From positions 17,629-81,628 of the forward strand of contig NZ_JBGVSA010000020.1 in assembly GCF_041807905.1 (NCBI RefSeq): DNA of 64,000 bases. Reading direction: 5' to 3'. The notes under the pieces are model-generated. The model was given only the letters and a program-made list of their open reading frames with translations. It made no database searches and was not told where the DNA came from. The DNA comes from JBGVSA01 sp041807905 (GTDB taxonomy: Bacteria; Pseudomonadota; Gammaproteobacteria; Burkholderiales; Rhodocyclaceae). This document shows positions 44,401 through 53,872 of this stretch, piece after piece (within the stretch, counting starts at the first letter, position 1; every line of letters begins with the position of its first letter). The position numbers and the translations under genes were made by a program.

Positions 44401-46566
44401 ATGCCGCACCCGTTCACTCAGCGCGCCTCTTATAGATTCCTGCGCCGCTTCAAACCGTTCGTCCCTGTACTTGGTTTATTGGCAGCGTCGGGCTGCGCGA
44501 CCAGCGATTGGCTCACCGGTTCGCGCATCGACGTTCCCGCGCGGGCGCGAGACACCGAAGTGGAAACGCGGGAGCTCGACGGCAGTGGCGTTGCTGCGCG
44601 CCCGCGGACCGCGACGACGCCGTCTCTGCCGCCGTCGCGAAAGGCGAACCAGCAATCCGCTCTGCCGCCCTACAAAGAACCTGACACGCCGGGGTCGGAG
44701 GCCAGCGTCGTGTTCAATGCCATGCCGCTGCCGCAGTTCATCGACTCGGTGTTCGGCGTCGTCCTCAAAAAGACCATCAACATCGATCCGCAGGTCCAAC
44801 AGCGGCGCGATTTGGTAACCATGCGGAGCGGCAAACCGCAAAAGCCGAGTGAACTTTACGAGGCGGCAAAGACCGTTCTTCGTGCATACGGGGTGACCAT
44901 CCAGGAGCTCCCCGGCGTCACGCGGTTCGTGCTGGACAACGCAGACGTGGGCTCATTACCGGAGATCCGGCGCGGGCGTGCCTTGCCGGAAGTCCCCGAT
45001 GCTGTGCGCCCAATCTTCTATCTGGCCGAGCTCGAGAACACAAGCGCACAGCAGGCGGTGAGCTGGTTGCGCACGACATTCCAGAACAAGGTCACCCTGC
45101 AGGAAGACAACGCCCGCAACGCGATCATGATCAGCGGAGCGCAGCAGAACGTGAATGCGGCGCTACAGGCATTGGGTGTGCTGGACCAACCGCTCATGCG
45201 GGGGCGCACCGGTGTTCGCCTGTCTCCGGTCTACTGGTCGGCTGAAGAGCTTTCCCGACGGCTCAATGACATCCTGGTAGCGGAGGGCTACTACTCGTCG
45301 ATGCAGACGGGCTCAAACGCGCCGGTACTGATGATTCCAGTGCCCGCAGTGAACTCAGTGATCGTCTTCGCCAACAATCAGCAAGTGATCGATCACATCG
45401 TCAAATGGGTTGAGCAACTCGATCAACCGACTCAGGCGCGCAACGGCAATTACTTCATCTACCCCGTCCGGCATGCGGACGCCTCCGACATTGCTCAAAC
45501 GCTCTCCGCCGTCATGGGCGGCGGACAGTCTTCAAGCATTGCAGCCGCGGCTGCTGGCTCGGCGGGCGCAGCAAGCGCGCCCGCATCGACGCGCTCCGGT
45601 CGCGCGGTGGTCGACAAGGCATCCAATTCGATCATCGTTCAGGCGTCGGCGGCCGAGTACCAGCAGTGGTTCGGTCTTTTGAAGGAACTCGATCGTCCTG
45701 CGAAGAGTGCGCTGGTGTCGGTCTCGGTGGCCGAAATCAGCCTGAACGAATCCGAGCAGCTTGGTTTTCAGTGGTTTCTCAACGCTATCAAGATCGGCGG
45801 CCTGAGCGGTTCCATGGCCCTGTCCAAACTCGCGGTTCCCAATGCGGGGCTCGCACTGCGGCTCTATGGCTCCGAGGCATCGCCGATCGTGTTGTTCAAC
45901 GCCCTGGCCAGCACGGCACGCGTTCACATGCTGTCCAATCCAACCATTCTGACGCGTAGTGGCGAGACGGCAACCATCCAGGTCGGGCAGGAGGTCCCTG
46001 TCATCACCAGCCAGCAAAGCGATGCCAATACGAACTCATCGAATGGCGGTGTGCTACAGACAATCCAGTACAGGAATACCGGCATCATATTGACCGTGCG
46101 CCCAGTCGTTCATGCCGGTGGCCGCATTGATCTCGACATCAGCCAGGAGGTCAGCGCAGCCATCCAAGGTGCCGCAGGCGGCGCGCTATCGCCCAGCATC
46201 TCGCAACGAAAGATCCAGACAAAGCTCACCGCGATGGATGGCAACACTATCGTCCTCGGTGGCCTGATGAGCGATCAACGCAACAACACCGATTCGGGCA
46301 TCCCGTGGTTGAAGGACATCCCCGCCATCGGCTACGCCTTCAAGAGCGGTACAAACGCCACCGACCGCACCGAGTTGATCGTTCTGATCACCGCATACGC
46401 ATTGGCGGACGACTTCGACGCACAAGCCGTCGGCGAGGCACTTGTTAACCGGATGCCATGGGCGAAGCCCTTGCTCAAGGGCGCCGATGTCAAACAAGGC
46501 GAGAAGGGCGAGACTACGGCGCAGGAAGCCGACGCGACTGAGGCACCTGGTTCGGAAATGGACTAG
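44401..46566 (+). CDS. gspD: Type II secretion secretin GspD (lipoprotein-type)
   Basis: 721 residues. A signal sequence ends in a lipobox-like LLAASGC, so the protein is probably lipidated. N-terminal N0-N2 domains follow (FNAMPLPQFIDSVFGVVLKKTINIDP; NAIMISGAQQNVNAALQALGVLDQP), then the secretin domain with VPVITSQQS, QYRNTGIILTVRPVV and GGLMSDQRNNTDSGIPWLKDIP. The tail is acidic. It forms the outer-membrane secretion pore. ATG 44401 was preferred to a TTG at 44365. Confidence 0.93.
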   Translation: MPHPFTQRASYRFLRRFKPFVPVLGLLAASGCATSDWLTGSRIDVPARARDTEVETRELDGSGVAARPRTATTPSLPPSRKANQQSALPPYKEPDTPGSEASVVFNAMPLPQFIDSVFGVVLKKTINIDPQVQQRRDLVTMRSGKPQKPSELYEAAKTVLRAYGVTIQELPGVTRFVLDNADVGSLPEIRRGRALPEVPDAVRPIFYLAELENTSAQQAVSWLRTTFQNKVTLQEDNARNAIMISGAQQNVNAALQALGVLDQPLMRGRTGVRLSPVYWSAEELSRRLNDILVAEGYYSSMQTGSNAPVLMIPVPAVNSVIVFANNQQVIDHIVKWVEQLDQPTQARNGNYFIYPVRHADASDIAQTLSAVMGGGQSSSIAAAAAGSAGAASAPASTRSGRAVVDKASNSIIVQASAAEYQQWFGLLKELDRPAKSALVSVSVAEISLNESEQLGFQWFLNAIKIGGLSGSMALSKLAVPNAGLALRLYGSEASPIVLFNALASTARVHMLSNPTILTRSGETATIQVGQEVPVITSQQSDANTNSSNGGVLQTIQYRNTGIILTVRPVVHAGGRIDLDISQEVSAAIQGAAGGALSPSISQRKIQTKLTAMDGNTIVLGGLMSDQRNNTDSGIPWLKDIPAIGYAFKSGTNATDRTELIVLITAYALADDFDAQAVGEALVNRMPWAKPLLKGADVKQGEKGETTAQEADATEAPGSEMD

Positions 46567-46880
46567 GGGGCGGATAACAAGTAGCTACGTCCCATATGTG
46601 CAGTCAAAGTAGGGGCCTAAGAAAAGGCCCGTGCAACAAGATCTAAACATGCAAACGGGTTGCAAAAATAGTCGATGAAATTCATCGGCATATGCCAAAG
46701 AAGTTGCAGATTCATCTAGGAAAAATACCCCGTCATATCGGCGGGCTCGTGTTGATAGCAGGCAAGATGACGAGCGAATGTCCACCCAATAATAACGACG
46801 CCGAAGTTATAGGCCGCATGCGCATATTTCCTACCGGGGGCATGCAATCCAACGGCATTAAAGTTAGAGGACATATCTAG
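46567..46880. other. AT-rich leader of the surface-protein gene
   Basis: 314 bases between gspD and the surface-protein gene, clearly lower in GC than its flanks. It contains a GGGCCT-N6-AGGCCC hairpin (46613-46630) without a following T run, a CGATGAA-A-TTCATCG inverted repeat (46673-46687) and the palindrome GGCATATGCC (46687-46696). The length and short palindromes fit a structured 5' leader. GAGGA lies about 9 bases before the next ATG. No unambiguous promoter hexamer pair seen. Confidence 0.5.
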
Positions 46881-48668
46881 ATGAAACAGAAACTCATTTT
46901 TCGCCTGATCGTGGGCGCCCTGGCAGGTGCGGCCGCTACCGCCAGCTATGCAGGTCAAATTCAGGCATCGTCGACGTCGATCGCTCGCGAGGTCATTACT
47001 GCCGACAACCAGCCGGTTACTTCGCCGACGGTCTCGTATCGTTTCTTCGGTGACGTTGATGCGCGTCTCAATGCCCAGACATTCCAAGTCCAATTCACCT
47101 TGGGCGGCAACGCCAAGTGGGACAAGGCCGGCGCCTTCAGTCACATCAAGGTGACTGACGGTGTTACGGCGGATGTTCTGGACCTTGGTACAGATTATGA
47201 AGTCGTTGAGCTGAGGAAGTCCGATGACGACAAGACCCTGTACGCGACCATCACGGTCTTCGCCGCTAAGCCGAAAAGTCTGGTGAAGCAGCCGCTGATT
47301 TCCATAGCCAGCGACTACGTCACTCCCGAGAATAACCCTACCATTGTCAATCTAAAGCAGATTGTGGGTACGGTCGAAGAGTGTGACGTTTCCGTCAAGA
47401 CGCTGCCTGTGTCGGTCAAACACTATGTCGCATTGTCTCAGCCGACCCAGTTGGCGGTGGACAGTAACGCGACGCCCGATGAACACCTGCGTTCCGGTTC
47501 GACGAACGCCACGACGCTGATCACCTTCCCGACCAATATCCTTGTCAACGTGGTGAAGTCGTCCACCAATGCCAAGCTGGACGTGCGCGGCAACAACATG
47601 TACTTCACGGGTTCGACCTATACGGGTGAAGCGCCGTGGACGTCGTCGTTCTCGACGCAATACATCGCTGACTTGGGGCAGGTGTATCTGACCCAGAATG
47701 CCCAGGGCTACGATTCAGACCTTAAGCACGAGTACCTGTTGTCTGAGATGTCCAACGTCGGCACCGCTGCGAACATTGATGGTAAGGTGGAGGTCAAGAG
47801 TGCTACCGTCAAAGTGGCGGCGTCGCAAGGTTTCGTGCAAGGCGGTCGCGTATTTCTGGCTTATGAGGAGGCACCTGTCACAAATGGTACGCCGGCCGTC
47901 AATGCTTGTAATGCGAACGAAATAGCCACCACGTCGGTTCCCGTAACGTCGGCTAACATGGCAGGCCCGATTACGCTAACGATTCCGACGAACCAAGTTC
48001 TAAACGCATTTGGCGCAAACAAGGGCTCCTATCGCGTTCACGTTTGCTACGACGTCAAGAATGCGACCACCCCGGTTCCCGCATCGTCGTTCAACGTGAC
48101 GGCAGCGACGTTGGTCAAGGCTAGCGCTGGTGAGCATAAGAACGAGCAGAACAACTTCTGTAAGGGCCCGCTGTATCCGTTGTCTGGCTCCATCAAGATT
48201 GATGTCCGTAACTATGCTTCCAACGGTCGTCAGGACGGCTGGCTGTCGGTGATCCGCCTGATCAATAACAGCGAAACCGATACGATGGACGTGTACGGCC
48301 AGTACATTCAGCGTGACGGCAAGTACGGCAAGTGGGGCAAGCTGGCGACGCTGGCGCCGCGTGCAGTGCTGCAAATGCTGCCGCAAGATGTCGATGCCAA
48401 GCTGACCAATGCACCGGCTAGCCCTGTGTCTGGTGAAAATGCTACGAACGCAGTGGCAACGGAAGGCGATGCACCGCGTCTGCGTATCACTTCGGACAAT
48501 GGTTCGACGTTGCGTGTGCAGAACTATCTGTACAACCCGGCTTCGCAGAACTTCATCGAGGCCTCCGGTTCGCAGGGTGTGGATTTCACCTATGACGACA
48601 GCCGTTCCGGCACGATTGACACGACGCTGGATCAGGATGCGCAAGCAGGCCTGAACCACGGCAACTAA
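46881..48668 (+). CDS. Putative secreted S-layer-like surface protein, 595 aa
   Basis: Sec signal peptide MKQKLIFRLIVGALAGAAATASYA, cleavage predicted after residue 24. The mature protein is rich in Thr, Ser, Asn, Val and Ala and predicted mostly beta strand. Only four cysteines occur (C168, C343, C389, C427). Residues about 450-570 (WLSVIRLINNSETDTMDVYG, LAPRAVLQMLP, PRLRITSDNGSTLRVQNYLYNP) resemble a repeated beta-sandwich found in bacterial surface proteins. There are no RTX repeats and no membrane helix after the signal. Placed inside a type II secretion locus with its own leader and strong terminator, it is the likely substrate. S-layer is inference; abundant secreted protein is better supported. 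Confidence 0.65.
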   Translation: MKQKLIFRLIVGALAGAAATASYAGQIQASSTSIAREVITADNQPVTSPTVSYRFFGDVDARLNAQTFQVQFTLGGNAKWDKAGAFSHIKVTDGVTADVLDLGTDYEVVELRKSDDDKTLYATITVFAAKPKSLVKQPLISIASDYVTPENNPTIVNLKQIVGTVEECDVSVKTLPVSVKHYVALSQPTQLAVDSNATPDEHLRSGSTNATTLITFPTNILVNVVKSSTNAKLDVRGNNMYFTGSTYTGEAPWTSSFSTQYIADLGQVYLTQNAQGYDSDLKHEYLLSEMSNVGTAANIDGKVEVKSATVKVAASQGFVQGGRVFLAYEEAPVTNGTPAVNACNANEIATTSVPVTSANMAGPITLTIPTNQVLNAFGANKGSYRVHVCYDVKNATTPVPASSFNVTAATLVKASAGEHKNEQNNFCKGPLYPLSGSIKIDVRNYASNGRQDGWLSVIRLINNSETDTMDVYGQYIQRDGKYGKWGKLATLAPRAVLQMLPQDVDAKLTNAPASPVSGENATNAVATEGDAPRLRITSDNGSTLRVQNYLYNPASQNFIEASGSQGVDFTYDDSRSGTIDTTLDQDAQAGLNHGN

Positions 48669-48693
48669 GCACCCTGAGTCCTCTCAAGTGCTA

Positions 48694-48725
48694 AACCCTC
48701 GGAGCGAAAGCTCCGGGGGTTTTTT
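48694..48725 (+). terminator. Strong rho-independent terminator of the surface-protein gene
   Basis: AACCCTCGGAGC (48694-48705), a GAAA tetraloop, and GCTCCGGGGGTT (48710-48721) form a 12-base stem with one G-T wobble, followed by a T run. This is one of the strongest terminators in the window, fitting a highly expressed gene, and it separates it from gspE. Confidence 0.95.
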
Positions 48726-48886
48726 CGTTGAGGTGCCCGCTTGCCGCGTAGAGACATGACTGGCTGCGCGAAGTCATCACGCTCTTCATGGTGTTCGGTT
48801 CTCATAGCACCCTTGAGGTCATCAAGGCTGGCCATTGTCCCGGGTCGTCCGGAACGTGTCATGCAAGTCAGGTATTCGATAACTAG

Positions 48887-50608
48887 ATGGCAATGAATGA
48901 AGTCACTCGCCTGGGGCAGATGCTCGTTAATGCGGGAACCATTGACGAGGCAGGTCTGGAAAAAGCGCTGCAATTGCAGCGTGAGAGCGGCTCCGACCGC
49001 CTTGGCGCGCTATTGATACGTCTTGGGCTGATCTCCGAGTCGACGCTGTTGAGTGCGTTGAGCGAGCAATTGCACATTCCGGTCTTTGTCGTTGAAAGCA
49101 AACCCGGGGTCGCCGCCAACATTGCACAGTTTCACCGCGATCGCGGTGTCTCGCGCGCCTTGGCACAGCGGCTCGAGTTTCTCGTGGTTCCGGCCATTGA
49201 AGATGATGGTCCCCTCGTCATATCGCGTGACCCGCTGGACTCGGAGCTGCAGGAATACCTGGTCGGGCGGCTTTTTCCCGATACGGCATTCAGTTGTGCC
49301 CTTGTTGCCCAGCGCGATTTCGAACGGCTGCTGACGGAGGTTTATCGGGTCGGCGCGGAGAGCGCTGGCGAACAGGATCTACGACGCCTCGCTGAAGACG
49401 CCCCCGTGGTAGAGCTTGTCAACGCGATGCTGGCGCGTGCGAACGACAAGGCCGCATCCGACATTCACGTCGAACCGCTCGAATATGGATTCTCGGTGCG
49501 TTATCGCGTCGACGGGCATCTCCAGTTTGTCGAACACTATCCGCGCGATCGGTTTGACGCGGTCGTCAGTCGCATAAAGCTGATTTCCGGTCTCGACATT
49601 GCCGAGCGCCGCTTGACGCAGGACGGTCGCTTTTCGAGCCGCGCGGCGGGGGTCGAGACCGATGTCCGCGTCTCGGTCATCCCATCGGTGTTCGGCGAAT
49701 CGATCGTCATGCGCCTGTTGCCTGTGTCGCAGGAGAAGCGCTTTTCGTTAGAAGGTGTTGGCTTCGAGCCGGACCATCTTGCAACATTCCAGCAATGGAT
49801 GTCGTTACCGGATGGCATCGTTCTGGTGACGGGCCCGACGGGTTCCGGAAAGAGTACGACCCTTTATGCCGCGCTATCGGCGTGCGATTCGGCGCGGCAA
49901 CGTATCCTGACGGTCGAGGACCCCGTCGAATACAAGATCGATGGTGTCACGCAATTCCAGGTCAATGCCGATATCGGCTTTACCTTTGCCGCCGCACTGC
50001 GCGCAATTCTGCGGCATGACCCCGACGTCGTCATGATCGGTGAAATCCGCGACATCGACACAGCCCGCATCGCCGTTCAAGCCTCGCTCACCGGCCACCT
50101 GGTTTTCTCGACGCTCCATACCAACGACACGCCCACAGCCTTCCTGCGCCTGGTGGATCTGGGCGTCGAACAGTTCCTCGTCGGCGCGACGGTCCGCGGT
50201 GTACTTGCGCAGCGCTTGGTCAGGCGTCTGTGCCCTGTCTGCAGTAGACCCATGAGCAGCACCGAGCGGGCGACGATACCGGCGCAGGCTCGCGCCTTTC
50301 TCGAACGGCATGGCGTCCGGCCGGCCGATTGGTCGTTCCGGCAGCCCGTGGGATGCGATGCGTGTGACGGAACAGGCTACCGGGGCCGCACGGCGGTCTA
50401 CGAATTGCTCCCGGCCACGGACGCCCTGCGCGCGGCCTTGAGCCAGCAGTCCGCCGGCCATCAGGATCTCCTTCGATCACTTGGCGCCGACTTCCGCACA
50501 CTCGGCGAGGACGGCTTGTTGAAGGCCGCGCGGGGCCTGACGAGCCTCGCCGAAGTGATGGCCGTTGCTGGTGCTGCTTACCTGCCGGAAGGGAGCGGCG
50601 ATGCCTGA
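48887..50608 (+). CDS. gspE: Type II secretion ATPase GspE
   Basis: 573 residues. The N-terminal T2SSE_N domain (LGQMLVNAGTIDEAGLEKALQLQRESGSDRLGALLIRLGL) precedes the ATPase core with Walker A GPTGSGKST (316-324), the Asp box ILTVEDPVEYKIDG, Walker B DVVMIGEIRD and the His box LVFSTLHTNDT. A tetracysteine zinc site is present (C449/C452 and C490/C493). It powers pseudopilus assembly from the cytosol. gspF overlaps its end by 8 bases. Confidence 0.94.
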   Translation: MAMNEVTRLGQMLVNAGTIDEAGLEKALQLQRESGSDRLGALLIRLGLISESTLLSALSEQLHIPVFVVESKPGVAANIAQFHRDRGVSRALAQRLEFLVVPAIEDDGPLVISRDPLDSELQEYLVGRLFPDTAFSCALVAQRDFERLLTEVYRVGAESAGEQDLRRLAEDAPVVELVNAMLARANDKAASDIHVEPLEYGFSVRYRVDGHLQFVEHYPRDRFDAVVSRIKLISGLDIAERRLTQDGRFSSRAAGVETDVRVSVIPSVFGESIVMRLLPVSQEKRFSLEGVGFEPDHLATFQQWMSLPDGIVLVTGPTGSGKSTTLYAALSACDSARQRILTVEDPVEYKIDGVTQFQVNADIGFTFAAALRAILRHDPDVVMIGEIRDIDTARIAVQASLTGHLVFSTLHTNDTPTAFLRLVDLGVEQFLVGATVRGVLAQRLVRRLCPVCSRPMSSTERATIPAQARAFLERHGVRPADWSFRQPVGCDACDGTGYRGRTAVYELLPATDALRAALSQQSAGHQDLLRSLGADFRTLGEDGLLKAARGLTSLAEVMAVAGAAYLPEGSGDA

Positions 50609-51809
50609 CTACGTATTCAAGGCTGCCGCCCCAGGTGGGCACACTGAAAGCGGAACCATCACGGCGGCAGACATGGTCAGCGCAATGGCCGCACTTGAGG
50701 ATCGCCACCTGACGGTGTTCGACCTCAAGGATGCGTCTGCCGCCACCCCCGTCGGACACAACTGGCGTCGCCCGTCGGTTACCCACGCGGCGCGCGTCGT
50801 GCTGGTACGCGAATTGTCGACGCTGGCAAACGCCGGCATCAGCCTGGCCGATGCGTTGAGCACCTTGCGCGACGCCAACCGCGAGACAGCCTTGTACGGG
50901 CCTCTCGGAGTCATGGTGAGATCGATCCACAGCGGCGAGACTTTTTCGAGCGCGCTCGAAAAGGCCGCACTCGGATTGCCGGAATACGTCCTCGCCATGG
51001 TGCGGGCGGGCGAGGCGACCGGAAACCTGGGGGTCGCACTGAGCCGCGCCGCTGACCAGATGGACTTCGACGCCCGCATGCGTGCCCAAACGCGCGAAGC
51101 AATGGTCTATCCAAGCATCCTGATCGGTACCGGCACAATGGCGGTGCTGTTCATCTTTGCGTTTGTCGTACCACGGTTCGCCACCCTGTTGCGAGGTCGC
51201 CTCGACACCTTGCCGTGGATGTCGGTGGTCGTGCTTCGCACGGGCGCATTCTTCAACGCCTATTTCATCGAGTCGATCGTTGCGATCGCGTTGCTTGTCG
51301 CGGGCGTCGTCGCCGCCGCGCGCAACCCGCGTCTGCGCGTTCGCCTGCTTGCCAGCGCAGCCCATCTGCCCGTCATCGGCGAATGGATACATAGCGGTGA
51401 GACGGCGCGCTGGACGACCGGGCTGTCGATGCTGTTGCAGAGCAAGGTGGGCATTCTGCCCGCGCTGGAACTAGCGGCCAGTTCGGTACGCCTGAGCACC
51501 ACCACCGCAAAGTTGCGAAACCTGCGCGCCGAGGTCAATCGTGGCAGGCGTCTTTCGCAGGCGATCGAACATCAACGCCTGCTCGAACCCACATCACTAT
51601 CGATGGTGCGCGTCGGCGAGCAATCCGGCGAACTCGGTCCGATGCTGGAGCACGTGGCCCACTACTGGAACGACAAGAATCAGTCGATGCAGCGCAGAGT
51701 CGTATCGCTGATCGAGCCGGCCAGCATTCTTTGCCTGGGGGCAGTCATCGGGTTTGTCATGGTGGGCGTCGTGCTCGCCATGGCCAGCCTGTCGGATGTG
51801 AAATTCTGA
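50601..51809 (+). CDS. gspF: Type II secretion inner-membrane platform protein GspF
   Basis: 402 residues in two GspF repeats with three membrane helices (about 170-190, 220-240 and near the C terminus). It begins PDYVFKAAAPGGHTESGTI and contains LSTLANAGISLADALSTL and the second-repeat counterpart LSMLLQSKVGILPALELAA, with MVRVGEQSGELGPMLEHVAHYWN near the end. It anchors the ATPase and pseudopilins. The start at 50601 has GGGAG upstream. Confidence 0.93.
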   Translation: MPDYVFKAAAPGGHTESGTITAADMVSAMAALEDRHLTVFDLKDASAATPVGHNWRRPSVTHAARVVLVRELSTLANAGISLADALSTLRDANRETALYGPLGVMVRSIHSGETFSSALEKAALGLPEYVLAMVRAGEATGNLGVALSRAADQMDFDARMRAQTREAMVYPSILIGTGTMAVLFIFAFVVPRFATLLRGRLDTLPWMSVVVLRTGAFFNAYFIESIVAIALLVAGVVAAARNPRLRVRLLASAAHLPVIGEWIHSGETARWTTGLSMLLQSKVGILPALELAASSVRLSTTTAKLRNLRAEVNRGRRLSQAIEHQRLLEPTSLSMVRVGEQSGELGPMLEHVAHYWNDKNQSMQRRVVSLIEPASILCLGAVIGFVMVGVVLAMASLSDVKF

Positions 51810-51817
51810 GGTTACCT

Positions 51818-52306
51818 ATGTCTTACCGGAACACAGGCGGGAATCGCCCGCAGCCGCGTGCATCGCGCGGCTTCACTTTGCTTGAGATGCTCGTCGTGCT
51901 GGTCATCATCGGCATGATCGTAAGTCTGGTCGGTCCCAAGCTGTTCTCCAAGGTGGATTCCTCCAAGGTCCAGACTGCGGAGACGCAGGTCAAATTGCTG
52001 CGCGGCGCGATCGAAACCATGAGACTGGATCTGGGCGTCTACCCGAGTGCTGAAGAAGGCCTTGCCGTGCTGACCATTCCTCCGGGCGACGACAAACTCG
52101 CCAGGCGCTGGCACGGCCCTTATCTCGAAGATGCCCTGCCCAACGATCCTTGGGGAAATCCATACCAATACGTCGTCCCCGGGCCTGACGGCCGTCCTTT
52201 TGGCATCTATTCGTTCGGTGCGGACGGCAAGGCCGGCGGGGAGGGCTATGACGCTGACGTCGGCATGGTGCCAAGATCGGATTCGAGCGATCTTGGCCGG
52301 TCGTGA
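51818..52306 (+). CDS. gspG: Major pseudopilin GspG
   Basis: 162 residues. The prepilin peptidase site is RG|FTLLEMLVVLVIIGMI with Glu at +5. The C-terminal half has the diagnostic GspG calcium-loop region DPWGNPYQYVVPGPDGRPFGIYSFGADGKAGGEGYDADV. It is the main subunit of the secretion pseudopilus. This motif distinguishes the locus as type II secretion rather than type IV pili. A prepilin peptidase gene (gspO/pilD) is not in the window. Confidence 0.95.
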   Translation: MSYRNTGGNRPQPRASRGFTLLEMLVVLVIIGMIVSLVGPKLFSKVDSSKVQTAETQVKLLRGAIETMRLDLGVYPSAEEGLAVLTIPPGDDKLARRWHGPYLEDALPNDPWGNPYQYVVPGPDGRPFGIYSFGADGKAGGEGYDADVGMVPRSDSSDLGRS

Positions 52307-52712
52307 ACGCCGCCGGCGGTGTCGGGGCTTCTCCCTGCTCGAACTGATGGTGGTGCTCGCCCTCATTGCCTTGATGATGGGTCTGGTCGGACCGAGCTTC
52401 ATGAAGATGATCGACCGCTCGACGCAGCGCTACGCCATTGCATCGATCTACGAAGACATCCGCCAGTTGCCAAGATGGGCGCACCTGCTCGGCGTACCCC
52501 TGAGCCTGGACAGCGTCGTGGAGCCTGTCGCCATTGGCGGGGAGCAGATTCTGTCCCTGCCGCAGGGCTGGCAAGTGCTGTTCGATCCTCCGCTGACTGT
52601 CACGCCGGACCAGCTTTGTTCGGCGTCGACCGGAACGGTGATCGACGCCGCGGCTCTCATCCTTGCCGAGTTCTCGATACAGGCGCCGGACTGCCGGGTC
52701 GTTGCCGAATGA
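52248..52712 (+). CDS. gspH: Minor pseudopilin GspH
   Basis: About 154 residues. The prepilin site RG|FSLLELMVVLALIALMMGLVGPSF is clear. The rest is a short beta-rich domain with the GspH-like pattern of alternating hydrophobics and a disulfide-capable Cys pair near the end. The start is uncertain: ATG 52248 lies 58 bases inside gspG with a close GGGAGG; a TTG at 52293 is an alternative. It overlaps gspI by 4 bases. Confidence 0.8.
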   Translation: MTLTSAWCQDRIRAILAGRERRRRCRGFSLLELMVVLALIALMMGLVGPSFMKMIDRSTQRYAIASIYEDIRQLPRWAHLLGVPLSLDSVVEPVAIGGEQILSLPQGWQVLFDPPLTVTPDQLCSASTGTVIDAAALILAEFSIQAPDCRVVAE

Positions 52713-53143
52713 ACGGACACGTCAGTCGCGGCACAAGCGGATTCGCCATGATCGAAGTCCTGGTGGCCCTCGTGCTGGTCACCTCAGTGGGTGTGGCCAT
52801 CGTCATGTGGGCCGAAAACGGTCTCCACTCCGTCGGGCGTCTGCGCGCGCACTATCAGCGTACGGAGGCCGCACGCACGGCGCAGTCCATCATGCGGACG
52901 CTGCCTGATGCGCGGCAGGCTCAGGGCGAGCTCGAAGCGGGCGGACTGCGCATCAAGTGGAAGCGCGAGACCTTGGGGCAGGGGCCGCAGACGGGGTACC
53001 CGCGCGGCTTCGGCACGCACGACGTGCTGCTCTTCAAATACCGCTACGAAGTCCTCAGCGGTTCATCTGACGAGGCGTGGTTCGAGGACGAGGCCGTAGT
53101 GGTCACGCCTCGCCTCACGCGGACGTTCGATCTGCCGAAGTAA
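52709..53143 (+). CDS. gspI: Minor pseudopilin GspI
   Basis: 144 residues. Prepilin site SG|FAMIEVLVALVLVTSVGVAIVMW with Glu at +5. The short globular domain contains ARTAQSIMRTLPDARQ and EDEAVVVTPRLTRTFDLPK. The ATGA overlap with gspH indicates translational coupling. GspI nucleates the pseudopilus tip with J and K. Confidence 0.85.
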   Translation: MNGHVSRGTSGFAMIEVLVALVLVTSVGVAIVMWAENGLHSVGRLRAHYQRTEAARTAQSIMRTLPDARQAQGELEAGGLRIKWKRETLGQGPQTGYPRGFGTHDVLLFKYRYEVLSGSSDEAWFEDEAVVVTPRLTRTFDLPK

Positions 53144-53149
53144 GCCACC

Positions 53150-53872
53150 ATGCCCCGCCCGCCGCTCCGCCAATCACACGCCCACGGCGAGTGTGGCTTC
53201 ACGCTCATGGAATTGTTGGTCGCGCTTGCGATCACCTCGTTGCTCATGACGCTCCTGATGGGCGCCAATTACTACATCCTTCGTGTGCAGGAGACGCTCG
53301 CGCGAGAAGTTCGCGAAGGGGAGAGCAGCATGCGGGCCCATGCGTGGTATCGGCAACTGATCGGCGGCCTGGCGCCCCTGGGCGAAAGCTCGACCGATGC
53401 TTTCGAAGGCGACGAGAAGGGCTTTCGGGCGCTGACGCTGCGACCATTGCGCGCCGACATGATGGTTGCGCCCGAAGCCATGTCGCTGAGCCTCGAGCGC
53501 GATACCGACGGCCGCCTCAGTTTGCTCTATCGCGCCGATCGAATCGAAATGCAAATGGCATCATGGGAGAACGCCACCGGCCGCTTTGTCTACCGCACGC
53601 AAGCAGGGGAGCCACTGGCGTCGTGGAGCGAGCTGAAGCAGACGAGCGAGCGGGTGCCCACGGCAATCGAACTCGTCATCAGCCGCGAGGGCGACGAAGT
53701 GCCCACGGCGCAGTGGTTCGCCCGTGTGGAGTCGGCCCCTTGGACCAGCACGTTGACCGCGGCCCCGATCCTGCCGCCGGGGGGGGCGGGGGAATCGCAG
53801 GCGTGGGCGCCACCGAGCGCGACACGCGTGCGCAAAAGCCCAGAGCCGTTCCGTCCGCCGTTGGGGAAATGA
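53150..53872 (+). CDS. gspJ: Minor pseudopilin GspJ
   Basis: 240 residues. Prepilin site CG|FTLMELLVALAITSLLMTLLMGANYYIL with Glu at +5, then a beta-rich domain typical of GspJ (RALTLRPLRADMMVAP, LSLLYRADRIEMQMASWE). The C-terminal tail is Pro/Ala-rich and ends in PPSATRVRKSPEPFRPPLGK. It overlaps gspK by 4 bases (ATGA). Confidence 0.85.
   Translation: MPRPPLRQSHAHGECGFTLMELLVALAITSLLMTLLMGANYYILRVQETLAREVREGESSMRAHAWYRQLIGGLAPLGESSTDAFEGDEKGFRALTLRPLRADMMVAPEAMSLSLERDTDGRLSLLYRADRIEMQMASWENATGRFVYRTQAGEPLASWSELKQTSERVPTAIELVISREGDEVPTAQWFARVESAPWTSTLTAAPILPPGGAGESQAWAPPSATRVRKSPEPFRPPLGK

Noticed and set aside
46613..46630. GGGCCT-N6-AGGCCC hairpin as terminator of gspD
   Set aside because: No T run follows and the stem is short; kept only as a leader structure.
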